Origin: Cheiracanthium punctorium
Taxonomy: Eukaryota; Arthropoda; Arachnida; Araneae; Cheiracanthiidae
Direction of reading: 5' to 3'
Assembly: GCA_038373885.1 (NCBI GenBank)
Contig: JAWZYV010011612.1
Coordinates: forward strand, 62,001 to 126,000
DNA length: 64,000 nucleotides
Position numbers and translations under genes: made by a program. The notes under the pieces are model-generated. The model saw only the letters and a program-made list of their open reading frames with translations, was not told where the DNA came from and did not search any database. Every line of letters starts with the position of its first letter. Position 1 is the first letter of the stretch. Shown here one piece after another: positions 12,601 to 25,100 of the stretch.

Positions 12601-15600
12601 GGGGATTAAGAGCAAGATGAGCATCATTCCAAATACATGATTATGGCTCTGCTGCTATCCTGGAACTGCCACGGTTTCCTTAATAAAAACGACGACCTCA
12701 AAATACTGATTTATGATCATAACCCCGCTTGCCTCGCCCTTCAGGAAACTTTCCTCAAAACCAATAGACCTACTAAAATCCGCAATTACACTGTCCTTCG
12801 CAAGGACAATGAGCTCAATGATAGGGCCACTGGTGGAGTTGCCCTATTAATCAACAATAGCTATCCTCACACTATAGTCAATCTTAACACAAATCTCCAA
12901 GCAGTCGCCACTCGTATCCAATTAAAACAACTCACAACTGTCTGCAGCATATACCTCCCTCCAAGTGAAGCAATCTGCCAAACATCCCTCAATAGTCTCA
13001 TTCAGCAGCTTCCCCCTCCTTTCATCCTCCTCGGTGACATGAATGCTCATAGTCCCTTGTGGGGAAGCAAGGACACCAACAATAGAGGCCTTCAAATCGA
13101 AAAACTTCTCACTGATTTCTCCCTTTGCTGCATGAATAATGGTGACAATACTTACTTCCATTATCCAACTAAAACTTTCCATGCAATAGACCTTGCCATC
13201 TGTTCTCCATCACTCCTTCCCATATACAATTTTTCTGTATCCAGTGATCTCCACAATAGTGATCATTTTCCGATTCTTTTGTCACCTCTGTACCAGAATC
13301 CCCAACCTATTTCAGAACCTAGATACATTCATGATAAGGCAGATTGGTTCACCTTCACTTCCCTGTCTGCCATCACCTCTGATGCTGTTGAAGGCCCCAT
13401 AGACGAGGTCGTACAAAACATTACCTCAATTATCATCCAAGCTGCTGATGCCAGCATTCCAAAATCGGGCACCAAACATCGACATAATAAAAAACCGTGG
13501 TGGAACGAAAAATGCAACCTCGCTAAAAAGAAGCAGCAGAAAGCCTGGAGCACTTTTCGGCGGTACCCCACCGCCGAAAATCTCACCCCCTTTAAGAAAG
13601 CTAGAGCATATGCACGTAGGATCAGGCGTCAGTGCCAAAAGGAATCCTGGGTCAAATATATCTCCAGCATAACAGCCTCTACTTCTAGTAAGGAGCTATG
13701 GACGAAAACAAAAAGAGCCATGGGCATTTATAATAATCAGTCAATTTCCTGTCTAACCATAAATAACAGCATTATATCCGATACAAAAGAAATAGCAAAT
13801 AGCATTGGTGAAACCCTTGCTTCCATCTCGTGCAGTACCTCCTACTCAAATTCTTTCCTCCCGTATAAACAACAATCAGAACGACAAAAAATAAATTTCA
13901 AAACCTCCTCGCACTTTTCCTACAATAGTGATCTTACCATTGATGAACTTTCCCAACACTTAAGACAGTCCTCAAACACCTCTCCGGGTCCCGATGGTAT
14001 TACATATGACATGCTGAAACACTTATCCCATGACTCTTTACTCAATCTTTTGAAATTCTACAATAGAATCTGGAATGAACAGACCTTTCCCACCTCCTGG
14101 AGAAATGCAATAGTTATTCCCTTCCCCAAACCAGGAAAAGATATGTCTAACCCTAATAACTACCGTCCCATAGCCCTTACTAGTTGCTTATGTAAATTAA
14201 TGGAGAAAGTTATCAATACCCGGCTTGTTTACATTTTAGAAACGGGGGACCATATACATCCCTTCCAGAGTGGCTTCCGTAAGGGCAGATCCACCATAGA
14301 TAACATAGTTAATTTAGAGTCCCAAATTCGTAATGCCTTCCTTAGAAAGAACCACTTAGTGTCAGTTTTCTTTGACATTGAAAAGGCATATGACCGAACG
14401 TGGAGGTACGGGATCCTTCTAGACCTTCATAATATAGGATTCCGTGGCAACCTACCCATTTTTATAAAAAACTTTCTGTCACTCCGAAATTTCCGGGTCC
14501 GGATTAATGGCATGCTATCCAATAACTTCGTTCAAGAGGAGGGTGTTCCACAGGGCTCCGTACTCAGTGTCACCCTCTTCTCAATAAAAATTAATAACAT
14601 CCTGAACCAACTGCCTTCGACTGTCTACGGCAGTCTATATGTAGATGACCTGCACATCTCCTGTCAGGGAAAGGACATGCGCCTGATAGAACGCCAGCTC
14701 CAGAATTCCATCAACCGCATCTTAAAGTGGTGTGACAGAAACGGTTTTAAGATATCTGCAGAGAAAACAATCTGTACCCATTTTTGCCGGAAGCGTGGGA
14801 TACACCCGGATCCGGAACTTTATCTGGGCCATACTAATATTGCTGTAAAAGATTCAATTAAATTTTTAGGTTTACATTTTGACAAGAAGCTTACATTCGC
14901 TAAACATATCTCAGACATCCGCAATAAATGCGAGAAAAAACTTAACATTTTAAAGGTTTTAACCAACACCTCTTGGGGGGCAGACCGTGATGCTCTCTTG
15001 CGCATCTACCGTGCTGTCATCCGTTCTAAAATGGATTATGCAAGCTGCATCTATGGATCAGCTTCTAAATCAATGCTAAAAAAACTTGACACTGTGCACC
15101 ATACTGCACTACGCATATGTTCCGGTGCTTTTAGGACATCGCCTGTCCATAGCCTTTACATCACCTGTCATGAACCATCTCTCACTCTCATACGTCAGAA
15201 ATTATCATTAAATACCTATTTTCGCATCCTTTCCCATCCTCTACATCCTTTAAAGCATTCTCTTATAGACACCCAACTGGACCAGTTTTATACAAATCGC
15301 CCTTCCTGCACTCCCCCCTTCGGACTTCGGATCCGTAGGAGTGTAGTCGGTACCCAATTGGAGGATGTTAATGTGTCTACTTGTCCATTTCATGAAGTCC
15401 CACCATGGACTAAATTGCAGATTTCCTGCCTACAACCATTCGGGGGCTTCACAAAACCAAACACTGATCCCATAGTATATCAACAGTTGTTTCTAGACCA
15501 TAGGGGCAAATATCGAAACTTTGAAGAACTATATACTGACGGCTCAAAATCTCATAATCATGTAGGCTTTGCTTATGTACATCGTAATCATTCTTGCAGC

Positions 15601-18600
15601 TACACCCTACCTTCGTTTTGCTCCGTATTTACAGCCGAATTAATAGCTATTTATGAAAGTCTTCTTTACATCTCTAGAGCAACTACCAAACAATTCATCA
15701 TCTACTCTGACTCATTAAGCGTTTTGGAAAATCTGGGATCTGGCTCCCTAACCCATAGCTATATTCTGAAAGTCCTACACATGCACAAATACCTCATGAA
15801 CCGTGGATACAACATCCTCTACTGCTGGGTACCTAGCCATATTGGGATTCTCGGCAACGAAAGGGCTGATTCTTTGGCCAGGCACTCCACTGTCCCATAT
15901 AATCTCCACCCACCCTATTGTGATATAAAATCTGGCATCTCTTCCTTAATAAAAGGCACGTGGATCCATATATGGGACTGTGAAACCCAAAACAAACTTC
16001 GTTCTATCCAGCCAGCCCTTACCCACTGGTCCACTCATCCATACCGCAAGCACGATGTCCTTCTGACTCGCCTTCGCATTGGACATACGCAAATTACACA
16101 TAAGCACTTACTTCTGGGCGAACCTGCTCCGGAGTGCCCTCACTGTCATACTCAACTCACCATTCGTCATCTCTTAACGTCGTGCACTGCTTTTAATAGT
16201 TTTTACCAAATACTTTTTAACTGTTCTCATCCTAAACTTGACGATATTTTGGGTGAAACCCCACATCGAAATCTATTCGCTTTTCTTAGACGTATCAATA
16301 TTTTTTATTCAGTGTAAAGTGTTCACTTCTGTCTGACTGGTATCTGGATGGGAGCCCCATCCAGACTTCCTCACTTTTTTATCTACTTTTAACCCTTTTG
16401 AATTCTACATTTCACCTTTTAGTCTTTTACATTTTAGTACACTTTAGTACATTCTTGAATTTTAGCTTTTACTAGGTTTTGTGTACCTTTTACCTAAATA
16501 CATCATGACACGATTTTAACTCCTTGTCTGGCGCAGTATGTCCTTTCTGGACCTTGTGCCAATAAAAACCAACCAACCAACCAACCAACCAACCAATCAG
16601 TATTTCTGACGGTCAATTTTTTTACTAATCTGATGAGCTGCCCTAGACGCACGTCCCTACAGGACTTATATATGGTGGAGGTACTCAACATGATGCAAGG
16701 TACCCCCCTATGTTCATCTGACGCGCTCGAGAAAATCCCCAAAAACACCATGGGCTCCCCTACTACTAGCATTGAGCTCAATACTCACTATCGTCTTTGA
16801 AAGTTTAAAAATAGTTATGTTTTTCAAAAAGCCACTTTTTGGTGGTTCCTTAGATGCAAAAATCAGTCGCTTAGTAGAATCAATTTGGCTCAGGAAGAAT
16901 GTGAATTTATTAATAGGTTCTACATGATGTATAAAACGTGGCTCACACGTTTGACGCAATACACAATTATCAGAATAAGAAAAATCAAAAGCCTATCGCT
17001 TAATAACACTCACCTTGCACCAAAGATTACTGTAGAATCGTTTCTTAGCCAGAGGTATACGTAGGGAATGACTTCACCAAGGACTTTTCCTTCTATCGCA
17101 TTGTAAAAATAAACGTCCGGCGTCCACAGATGATTTCTCCATTCTGGATGAAGCGAAATCTTTTCTAACCTTTTATTGGCTGGATAGCGAAGCCTTGGGT
17201 CTTTCCATGTTTCGTACAAGAATATATCAGCAATAAATGACTAAAATGGACATAGAACTAATGTAAAATTAATTTTCATTGCAAAATTCATCTTAAGGCT
17301 TTACTGAAAAATAAATAGTTATTCAATTAAACTAGAACTATATAAATATTGGTTGGTAGAATGAGTTGATTTTAAAAGTCTCAAGACTTGATCATACTAA
17401 CATTTTCGGATACGTCGAGTATTAACTTATCCTCAAAATTTTGGTTTTATGCGTGTTGATAAGCCTTTTTGTCAACACGCATATGTTCAGACTGCATTTA
17501 AAAATCTGTAGAAAGAAACTAATCACTCGATAGAAGACCAATGCAGCGTAACGTCATTGCTACTTATTTAGCTTAAGTTTAATACTTTCGCTCTTGTCTT
17601 AGATTATGCAATGAAACCCTAAAATTATATTTGCATCGGCTGGGACAAAAATACATTCCTTTGTTCAGAAATAAGAAATTTTGTCACAAAATGCTAGGAG
17701 GCGGATTTTAGGCATGCTAACAATTTTTTATGCGTCATTAAATTTCAAAATGCAGATTTTGGGTATTTCTTGAAACAAATCATAAATTATGTATCGTTAG
17801 CGGATTACGAATGATACTTTAAAATGTCCGAGCGATGCAATAACAGCCCAGTTTAATTGATCTAGCTGCGGAAGACGAGTTTTTCTTTTTACTAATTATT
17901 TAAGATCCGTATCTGTCTCGTCAAAAACACATTATCCGAATCTGCTAGAGCAAATTAAAAATAATCCGTACCCCCTTTTTTTCAGCGGATCTTAGATTGA
18001 CATTTAAATAGTTTTTCAAAAAAAGTGAAAATAAATAAATTCATTCATTCATTTTGTTTTAATTAAATTTGTTTTGTAATTAAACATAAATTCTATAGGT
18101 TAAACCTGTTATCGTTCATTATTTTTAAGTGAATCTTCTTATTTAGTACAAAATCCCTCGTTTCAATTAGCATTGGTGGTTAAATGCTATTAGAGTGTAT
18201 TTACGATCGGCGTAACTTGCTAACCTTTTTGAATCTTCTATACTTGGAGATCTTTATTCCCGCTCCACCCAAAAAAACTTCCATCTCATATTCTTGGAAC
18301 AGTAAGTCTAATTTTCCTAGAGAGTGAGCTAAAACTCTTCTAGGGAAGGGAGGGCTCGGACTCCATTTAATTATGCTAATGGTATTTGAACACAATTTTT
18401 AATATTACGATGTTACGATTTTTAATGAACGATTTTTACTTACAGTACAAGAACACCACCAAGCTTCGATACAATTTTTTATTAAAAGCTTTTTTAAACT
18501 GCCCTAGGTTTATCGTTTATTACAATGTATAGTAGAGCTTGTGAAGAGGCATTCTAAATATTTTCCAGTGCCTTACATTGTTAGTCGTATTTATAGATCA

Positions 18601-21600
18601 AAATCGCAACGATTTTTTAGAACGACTGCCTTAATAACGATTAAGAAAAGTTCTGAAGATTTGAAAACCTCTTTCGTTTGGTAGTAGGTATTCGATGACT
18701 TAGTAAACACAAAATCTTGCTAACATTAAAAAATGCGATTTTAATGACTAATTTTTTTTTTTTTTTACCCACGCATTACTCAGGATCTGAAAGTTATCAT
18801 TGTGGCAGAATATTTCACACATTGTGCATGAAACTATCGTTTACACACGTAATGTATTCTTCAAAATAATTTCCATACGAAAGGTCCATACCCGTATCCG
18901 TGGATATGACTACAAATGATCTGTTTTTGTATCCGTACTGCAGATATAAAAACAAGTTATCCGTTTCCACATCTGTATCCTCTCGATCAAGCTTTTTAAT
19001 GACCCGGCACACTTCTACTATACAGCTGGATTCTCCGCTCGTCGTTAATTTTTCGCAGTCGTTAACTTTGCCCCGCCTTGAGGCGGAGTTTTAAGGAGGA
19101 GCGTCAAGGGGTTCATGTGATTGGCTAAAAGACCTCCCGTTTCCCTCCGGAGTTGTTATCGCAGTCGGTAACCAAACAACTGGTTCTGCCCAGTTGGTAG
19201 CTAACAACCGACGATTTCGTGAACCGCCGGCGGAGAATTCCACCCATAGTGTGTCCCACCTAAATAAAGCCACCTTGTTTATGTGCCGTAACTTGATGCG
19301 AAACAGACGAATAAGAACGAAACAAATATATTAAGAAAATATACAGAGAAATACGTGTTTACAAAGAAAAAAATCACTCCCTGCTTTACCTGGGTAGGAA
19401 TAATCGATGTGGCGTATTATTTACCAATCTTTGGAGGATGGTAACATCAATATTATCCCAGTGTTCAATGATGGCGGCCTTCATTTCTGCCAGAGACTGA
19501 AACTGTCTGACATTTGCATACCATCTCTACTGAGGATACCGCACGCATTTTCTTAGGGATTGAGTTCAAATTAAAAGGGCAGGGCAATTCATGATATACA
19601 ACCCATAACCTGAAAACTATTTTCAAGAGGATTTTGCAACGTGAGTGGGTCGTTGTCCTGATGGAAAATCAAACTTCGGCCACCAATTCTCCCTGCGCAT
19701 GGCAATAAGTAGGTTTCTAGCATTTATTCGTAATCAGTAGAATTATTATTATAATTTTTTTTTTGCCTGAAGGAAAAGCCAAGTTAAGTTTGCCACCAGG
19801 TAAAGCCTCTCCATATTAAAGAATGACCTTTTCTTGTCTTCTGGATACGAAACATCAGTTCCTGAACATTGTTCACAAGAAAAGAGTAGATTTGGTCAAA
19901 TATGATCAAACTGAGAAGGACCAATGGTATCAGGTTATGGTCTCAGATTAAAAAAATAAATAAAAATAATAATTTGGGTGGCCCACACGGCGTTGCGTTC
20001 TACTGATATGACACGAGAAAATCATCTGTAAAAGACAAGAAGATGGAGGTTCATGCGGAGAGGCTTTACCTGGTAACTTGACTTTTTCTTCAGGTCATAT
20101 AAAAGCTACTGATCAACAAATGACTATAAACTCATTTACTGCCATTTTTGGAGAGAATTGAAGGCCGAAGTCTGACTTTCCATAAGGTCAACGTAACCAT
20201 TCATGTTGCAAAATCCTCCTGAGAATGGATTTTCGATCGTGAAATGTCCTGCCCTTTTAGCTTGTTCTCAGTCCCCAAGAAAATATTTTGGATGTTCTCA
20301 GTAGGGATGAATATGCAAATGTCAGACAGTTTCAGTTTGTGGCAGAATTGAAGGCAGCCATCTTTAAACACTGGGGTAATATTCATGCTACCGTCCAACA
20401 AGGATTGGTAAATGATTGCTACATCCAGAGGAGCAGAGAGCCAAGTCGGGATCCCAGCGATAAAATTTTTGGGGTCCCTTTGCCATCCGAAAACCCTTAT
20501 GATGTCGTATTAGATTAATCATTTATTCCTTATTAATATTATTAATCGTTTAAAGAAACTTCAAATTAATAGTAATTGGAAAATAATTAGTAGAATTAAA
20601 ATTATTAATTTAAAAGTATTATACTTTAATAAACATGCACGCTATAAAAAATACCAACATTTTGTTTTGAAAGTTTCGTCACCTCCATAGAGAAGTGGTA
20701 TTTGGAACGTTAACAACATTTGCATGGCATGCTTCCTAAGTATTGAAAAAATTAATATTGTTATTCATACATCCATTCAAGCAGGCAGCCAAAAAAATTT
20801 CGGAAGTCCAAAAAAGTGGAAAGTTTAAAATTTCTCAGAGAAAGTCTTGATCTTTAACACTTTGATAAGGAAAATTCAAAATTTCGTATGTTGGACCCAC
20901 ACACATAGTCTCTCCTCTGTCTATGCCCTTTCTTCCATTATTTAGCAATGTGTCTCGGAAAAAAAAAGATTTCTTGTAAAATAAATCTTTTCTAGTTTTA
21001 GTTATGGCGAACCAATAACACCGTCTACTTTTCTTGAAAAAGTCAACTTTTCTTGAGAAGTCTACTTTTCTTGAAAAAGAAGAGTCAATCACTAACATTC
21101 CTCGTTTTTGTCAAGTTGGTGGATAGCTGGTTTTTGTCGTTTCGTTCAAAAATTAATTTGAAACTTCCGGGGACATTATCTGTATTTGGACTTTCTCTTT
21201 TTACAAAATTGACAACACACAATTAAATATTATATATAAACTTCAAAAGTGGGGGCCCTTCACAAGAGGAGGCCCTGGGGATTTTTCCCCAGCTCCCCCT
21301 CCCTCTCTACGCTCCTGGTTACATCGTCTATCCAAAGTCATATGTAAACATGGCGAATATATTGGCTATTAATCGTACTGACTTAATTTCGGCGGGGCAC
21401 TTTTCTTTCGAGAGCGAGTTTTTGCCTTGTAAATACGTATATCTGTGCATACATTCTTAATATATTTATTTCGATCTTATTCGTCTGTTTCACATCCAGT
21501 TACGGCACAAAATCAAGGTGGCTTTATTTAGGTGGGACACACTGTACACATATACAGGCTGATTCAGAACCCTTGTGAAAAATATGTAAGGGATGTTAGA

Positions 21601-22111
21601 GGGAATAAAGACGGTTCAGAATCACACAGCAATTAGGGTCGAAAACTGTTTTCCTTTACCTATTAATAATCAATCCTGTTATCAATAGATAATCCCAACT
21701 TTAATAATCAATCCTGTTAATAATCAATTTTAGTCAAGAGCTTTCTGAGAAAGATCCAATATTTTTTGACAATGGTAAGTTCACTATTATTCTAAAATGA
21801 TTATTCATGGGTACATGAACAAGACGTTTCTGACCCCACATTCTGAGCGGTTTTTGTTCCTTTTTCCACACCTTACATGTTTTTACAAGAGTTCTGAATC
21901 GCCCTGTATATCACAACGAGCAAATTTAAAAACTGCTGATCATCAGAACAACAATTTCGCATTAAAATGTAAACTAGTTAGGAATATTAGAAGTTACAAC
22001 AGTGAAACTAGGGTGTGTGCAAACAAGAAAATGTTAACACGATAATCCTATTAAAAAGGAGACGTATAGTTTCTCGTCTCATTTATTCCCTTGTTATGAT
22101 TATCAAAATTG

Positions 22112-22163
<52 letters not shown>

Positions 22164-25100
22164 AGCAATTGACTTTTTTTCAGTGATGGTTAATTTTTGA
22201 TATAACAAGCAATAGACTTTTTTTTCAGTGATGGTTAATTTTTGATGGAAATCAACTTATTTCAAAATTATCCAATCACTGCCCAATTGTTTAAACTTCA
22301 TTGGACTAAAATGATATCAGCCCTGTATTTGGCGTTTGTTTTGGCATCCAAATGCTCGTTCTCACTAACGAAAAGGTATTTTGGATTTGGTAATTTCCTA
22401 ACTCTTTATTTCAACTCTACTGTACGATTAAAAAGTGTTTTTCACCCAGACCACTATCAAACATCCAGATCCAATAAGCTTTTATAATGATGATTTTTAA
22501 ATAAAAAAAAAAGTAGCGAAATTCAAACTAATAGGTGGCGCTGTAACACAAATGATATTATTTACGCATATTGAAAATCTGAAACATCATATGCTTTACA
22601 ACGCTTGCCCATTAATATTATTCTTTGGAGAAAGGCGGATTCTGTACGAATATTAGTGTTCTGCACATCGTGCTTACGCAGGGCCTTCTCTATTTTACTC
22701 CTCGGGCCTGCTACAGTGCTTTCCCCCACTACCCTACGTCACAAAACACGTCTGGCGTTCTCCACGTGCTGCTCACTTTAGCTAGGATTCAAGAATGTAC
22801 TAGTCTCAAATTCAGTGCAACTAAGTATGTTTCGCTAACAATTTGCATCATTTTTCTAAAAGAAAGTTGAAACAAACAAATAAAACGATTACATATTATA
22901 ATAATAACATTTTTCCTTTTAGTCAATAAATGTGATACTATTTTAAAAAGTATATTTTACAATTTTTTCGTAATTAAACAGTTTGAATTATCCCTCCGTT
23001 AAAGGTATTTGCTCAGTTTTCCATATATCCAGCGGAACAAACCGGACCCATTTCCAGACTCCTTCTTTTCAAGGAGCAGGCTTTGTGAATACAATATAGA
23101 AGGCCCTGGCCTACGTCCCAAGTAGAGATGAGACGGGCTCATCCCGAGCCCGAGCCCGGGCCCGAACCGGGCTCGGGCCCTGTAATTCATGATTGCGTTC
23201 GGGCTCGGGCTCGTGAAAAATGTGTCCTTTATTGAGCATACACCTTGAAACAGATTTTAAAACGCGATTCATCGGTAAAATAAACGTACTGATATGATGT
23301 TAGGACTTGCAAAAAAGTAATTGATGGGGGCTTTTTCACATAATTTACTAAATGGTGTGATGTGCTATTTCATTTGCGTGTGTGTGTTAAAATGCTGTTA
23401 ATTCAAAATTTTGGCCTCATTATTTACTGGTCTTTCTTAGTTAATTGCTCGCATTGTATATATTCACATCGTATCATAAAATATTTTTTTTAAGTAATTT
23501 TGTTTAGGGATGGACGCGAGACGAGACAGAGATTTATAGCTTTTTTGCGAGACGAGACACACATTTTTAACATTACGATATAGGGATTTTTGCGAGACGA
23601 GACAAGCTTTTAGGCTATTTTGCGAGACGCGAGACACTTATTTTTCGTCTCGCGTCCATCCCTATCATCCCTAATTTTATTCAACTAAATTCTTTTATGC
23701 AAATTTCTTAAATTTAGTATGCAAAATCTCTTTTCTGGACGTGTTTTAAATATAACATTTTTTAATGTCACTATATGAGATTTGTAACTTGTATTTTTCT
23801 GTATCTAATATGTCTAAGTGCATACGAATGTTTAACAATGGTGTGAGTACTCAACGGAATTTTTATTTAAAATTGAAACGTTATTGTTATTACTTGATAA
23901 ACATCGATATAAAGAATTAGAAAGTGCATTAAGAGTTTGCAACTATATTTTTCTTAAATTTGCACTAACGGCAAAATTTATCGTATTCTATTCAACGAAG
24001 TAATTGGATTTTATTTATCTTTAGCTGAAATTTTGGGCTCGGGCTCCGACATGAATAATATTGCTCGGGCTCGGGTGGGCTCGGATTAAAAGTCCTCGGG
24101 CTCGGGCTTCAAAAAATGAGCCCGAACTCATCTCTAGTCCCTAGAATGCGACTGGTAAAATTGTTCTTACCAAAGCCAGGCAGGGAAACTCCATTGCATG
24201 CTGCAAAAGTTTGAAACAACTGGGGCACTTGAAATTATTTCAGGCAGAGAAAGAATGAAAGCAAATCCAGTCTTCTACCCTCGAGAGTGTGGTGATCGTG
24301 GTCATTGAAGCTTTCAGTCAGTTAACGCTTGGCAGTAATGCGGCAGTCGATTCCCGTGTAGTAAATCAAATGGTATTTGCAGGAACGTAGCCAGGAAAAG
24401 TTTTCGGTGCAGGGAATACGAAATAAATCATGAATAAATAAAATGTATTTTTGCTCGATATAAAGCTTATGCTAACTTATCCGAAAATTTCAGGGAAGGT
24501 GATATGTCGAAATGATACCCCTCCCCCTAGGCTACGCCTCTGGTTATGTGTATTACAGCGCCACCTATCGGATATCAGCGTCACCTATCGATAGTAATTT
24601 TTTTAATTCAGTAAATGTCAAGCGCATCATTTGAAGTACGTGTAATTTAAATTTTATCTCATTTTGACCAATAGAACACATTCTAGAGCCCTCTGAAGTA
24701 CGTTACTAATTCCTTGCTGACACTGTAAATAAAGAATATTACGCCATAAATATAGAGTATAAAAGATAAAACAATTTAATTTTTTCGCTTTCTTAATCAC
24801 TGCTGATGTATTTGTGAGCCAGTGGTTATAATTAGCTATATTTTACACATTTTATGTATCCAAAAATAATCCGAATTTTAAAATATTTAGTTTCTTCCTT
24901 ACAGCATCCGCATGTATTCTAAATGTAAATATATAAAAGCGTCAAGTGTAATACGGACAGTGTTTTTGTCGATTTCCTTTAGCCGATAATCGAATATATT
25001 GAATTCATCTGGCTTTAAAAATGTTATTCAAATTTCGACATTTAAACAACAAGAAGAAATGTGTTAAACAGAGGGTATAATTTTCAGAACGTGAAAAAAA

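Larger units (their letters stand above)
10865..16597 (+). mobile_element. Complete I/jockey-like non-LTR retrotransposon
   Basis: Flanked by an 11-12 bp target site duplication (T)CAGTATTTCTG at 10853/10854-10864 and 16597/16598-16608. It starts with a small hairpin (CCCCTCAGGGG) and has a 550-bp 5' UTR, two overlapping ORFs without breaks, a 3' UTR and an (AACC)n tail in place of poly(A). EN-RT-RNaseH order and three ORF1 zinc knuckles place it in the jockey/I group; RNase H argues for an I-type rather than classic jockey. It sits inside the TIR element at 8631-16762, in gene A intron 4, antisense to that gene. Intact ORFs and a perfect duplication suggest recent insertion and possible activity. 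Confidence 0.95.
8631..16762 (-). mobile_element. TIR transposon with FEN1-like coding remnant, split by a retrotransposon
   Basis: Ends are inverted: GTAGGGGAGCCC at 8631 and its complement ending at 16762, with TA next to both ends. Inside each end are copies of CTCGAGCGCGTCAGAT: 8664, 8804, 8937 and 9082 in direct orientation, and about 10707, 10841 and 16716 inverted. Without the inserted non-LTR element (about 5.7 kb) it is about 2.4 kb. The only coding remnant is on the minus strand (9322-10545). I know no named superfamily with this combination. The TA duplication would fit Tc1/mariner-like or related cut-and-paste elements, but the protein does not. Confidence 0.75.
19248..21543. mobile_element. 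Palindromic Tc1/mariner-like element
   Basis: The ends are long inverted repeats starting AGTGTGTCCCACC and extending for about 115 bp each (19248-19365 and 21425-21543), with scattered mismatches. Between them a second inverted pair runs to near the centre: GCCTGAAGGAAAAGCC...CCAGGTAAAGCCTCTCC at about 19775-19820 is mirrored at about 20060-20095. Both arms carry the C-terminal end of the same transposase, pointing outward. It looks like two partial copies joined head to head, with about 0.9 kb extra in the right arm. Confidence 0.7.

Noticed and set aside
18815..19094. Overlapping frames on both strands
   Set aside because: Mutual shadows without domains; searched as candidate receptor exon 3 and did not fit in phase or sequence.
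22999..23190. Minus frame rich in Gly/Pro/Arg
   Set aside because: Arises from GGGCTC repeats at the end of the hAT-like element.
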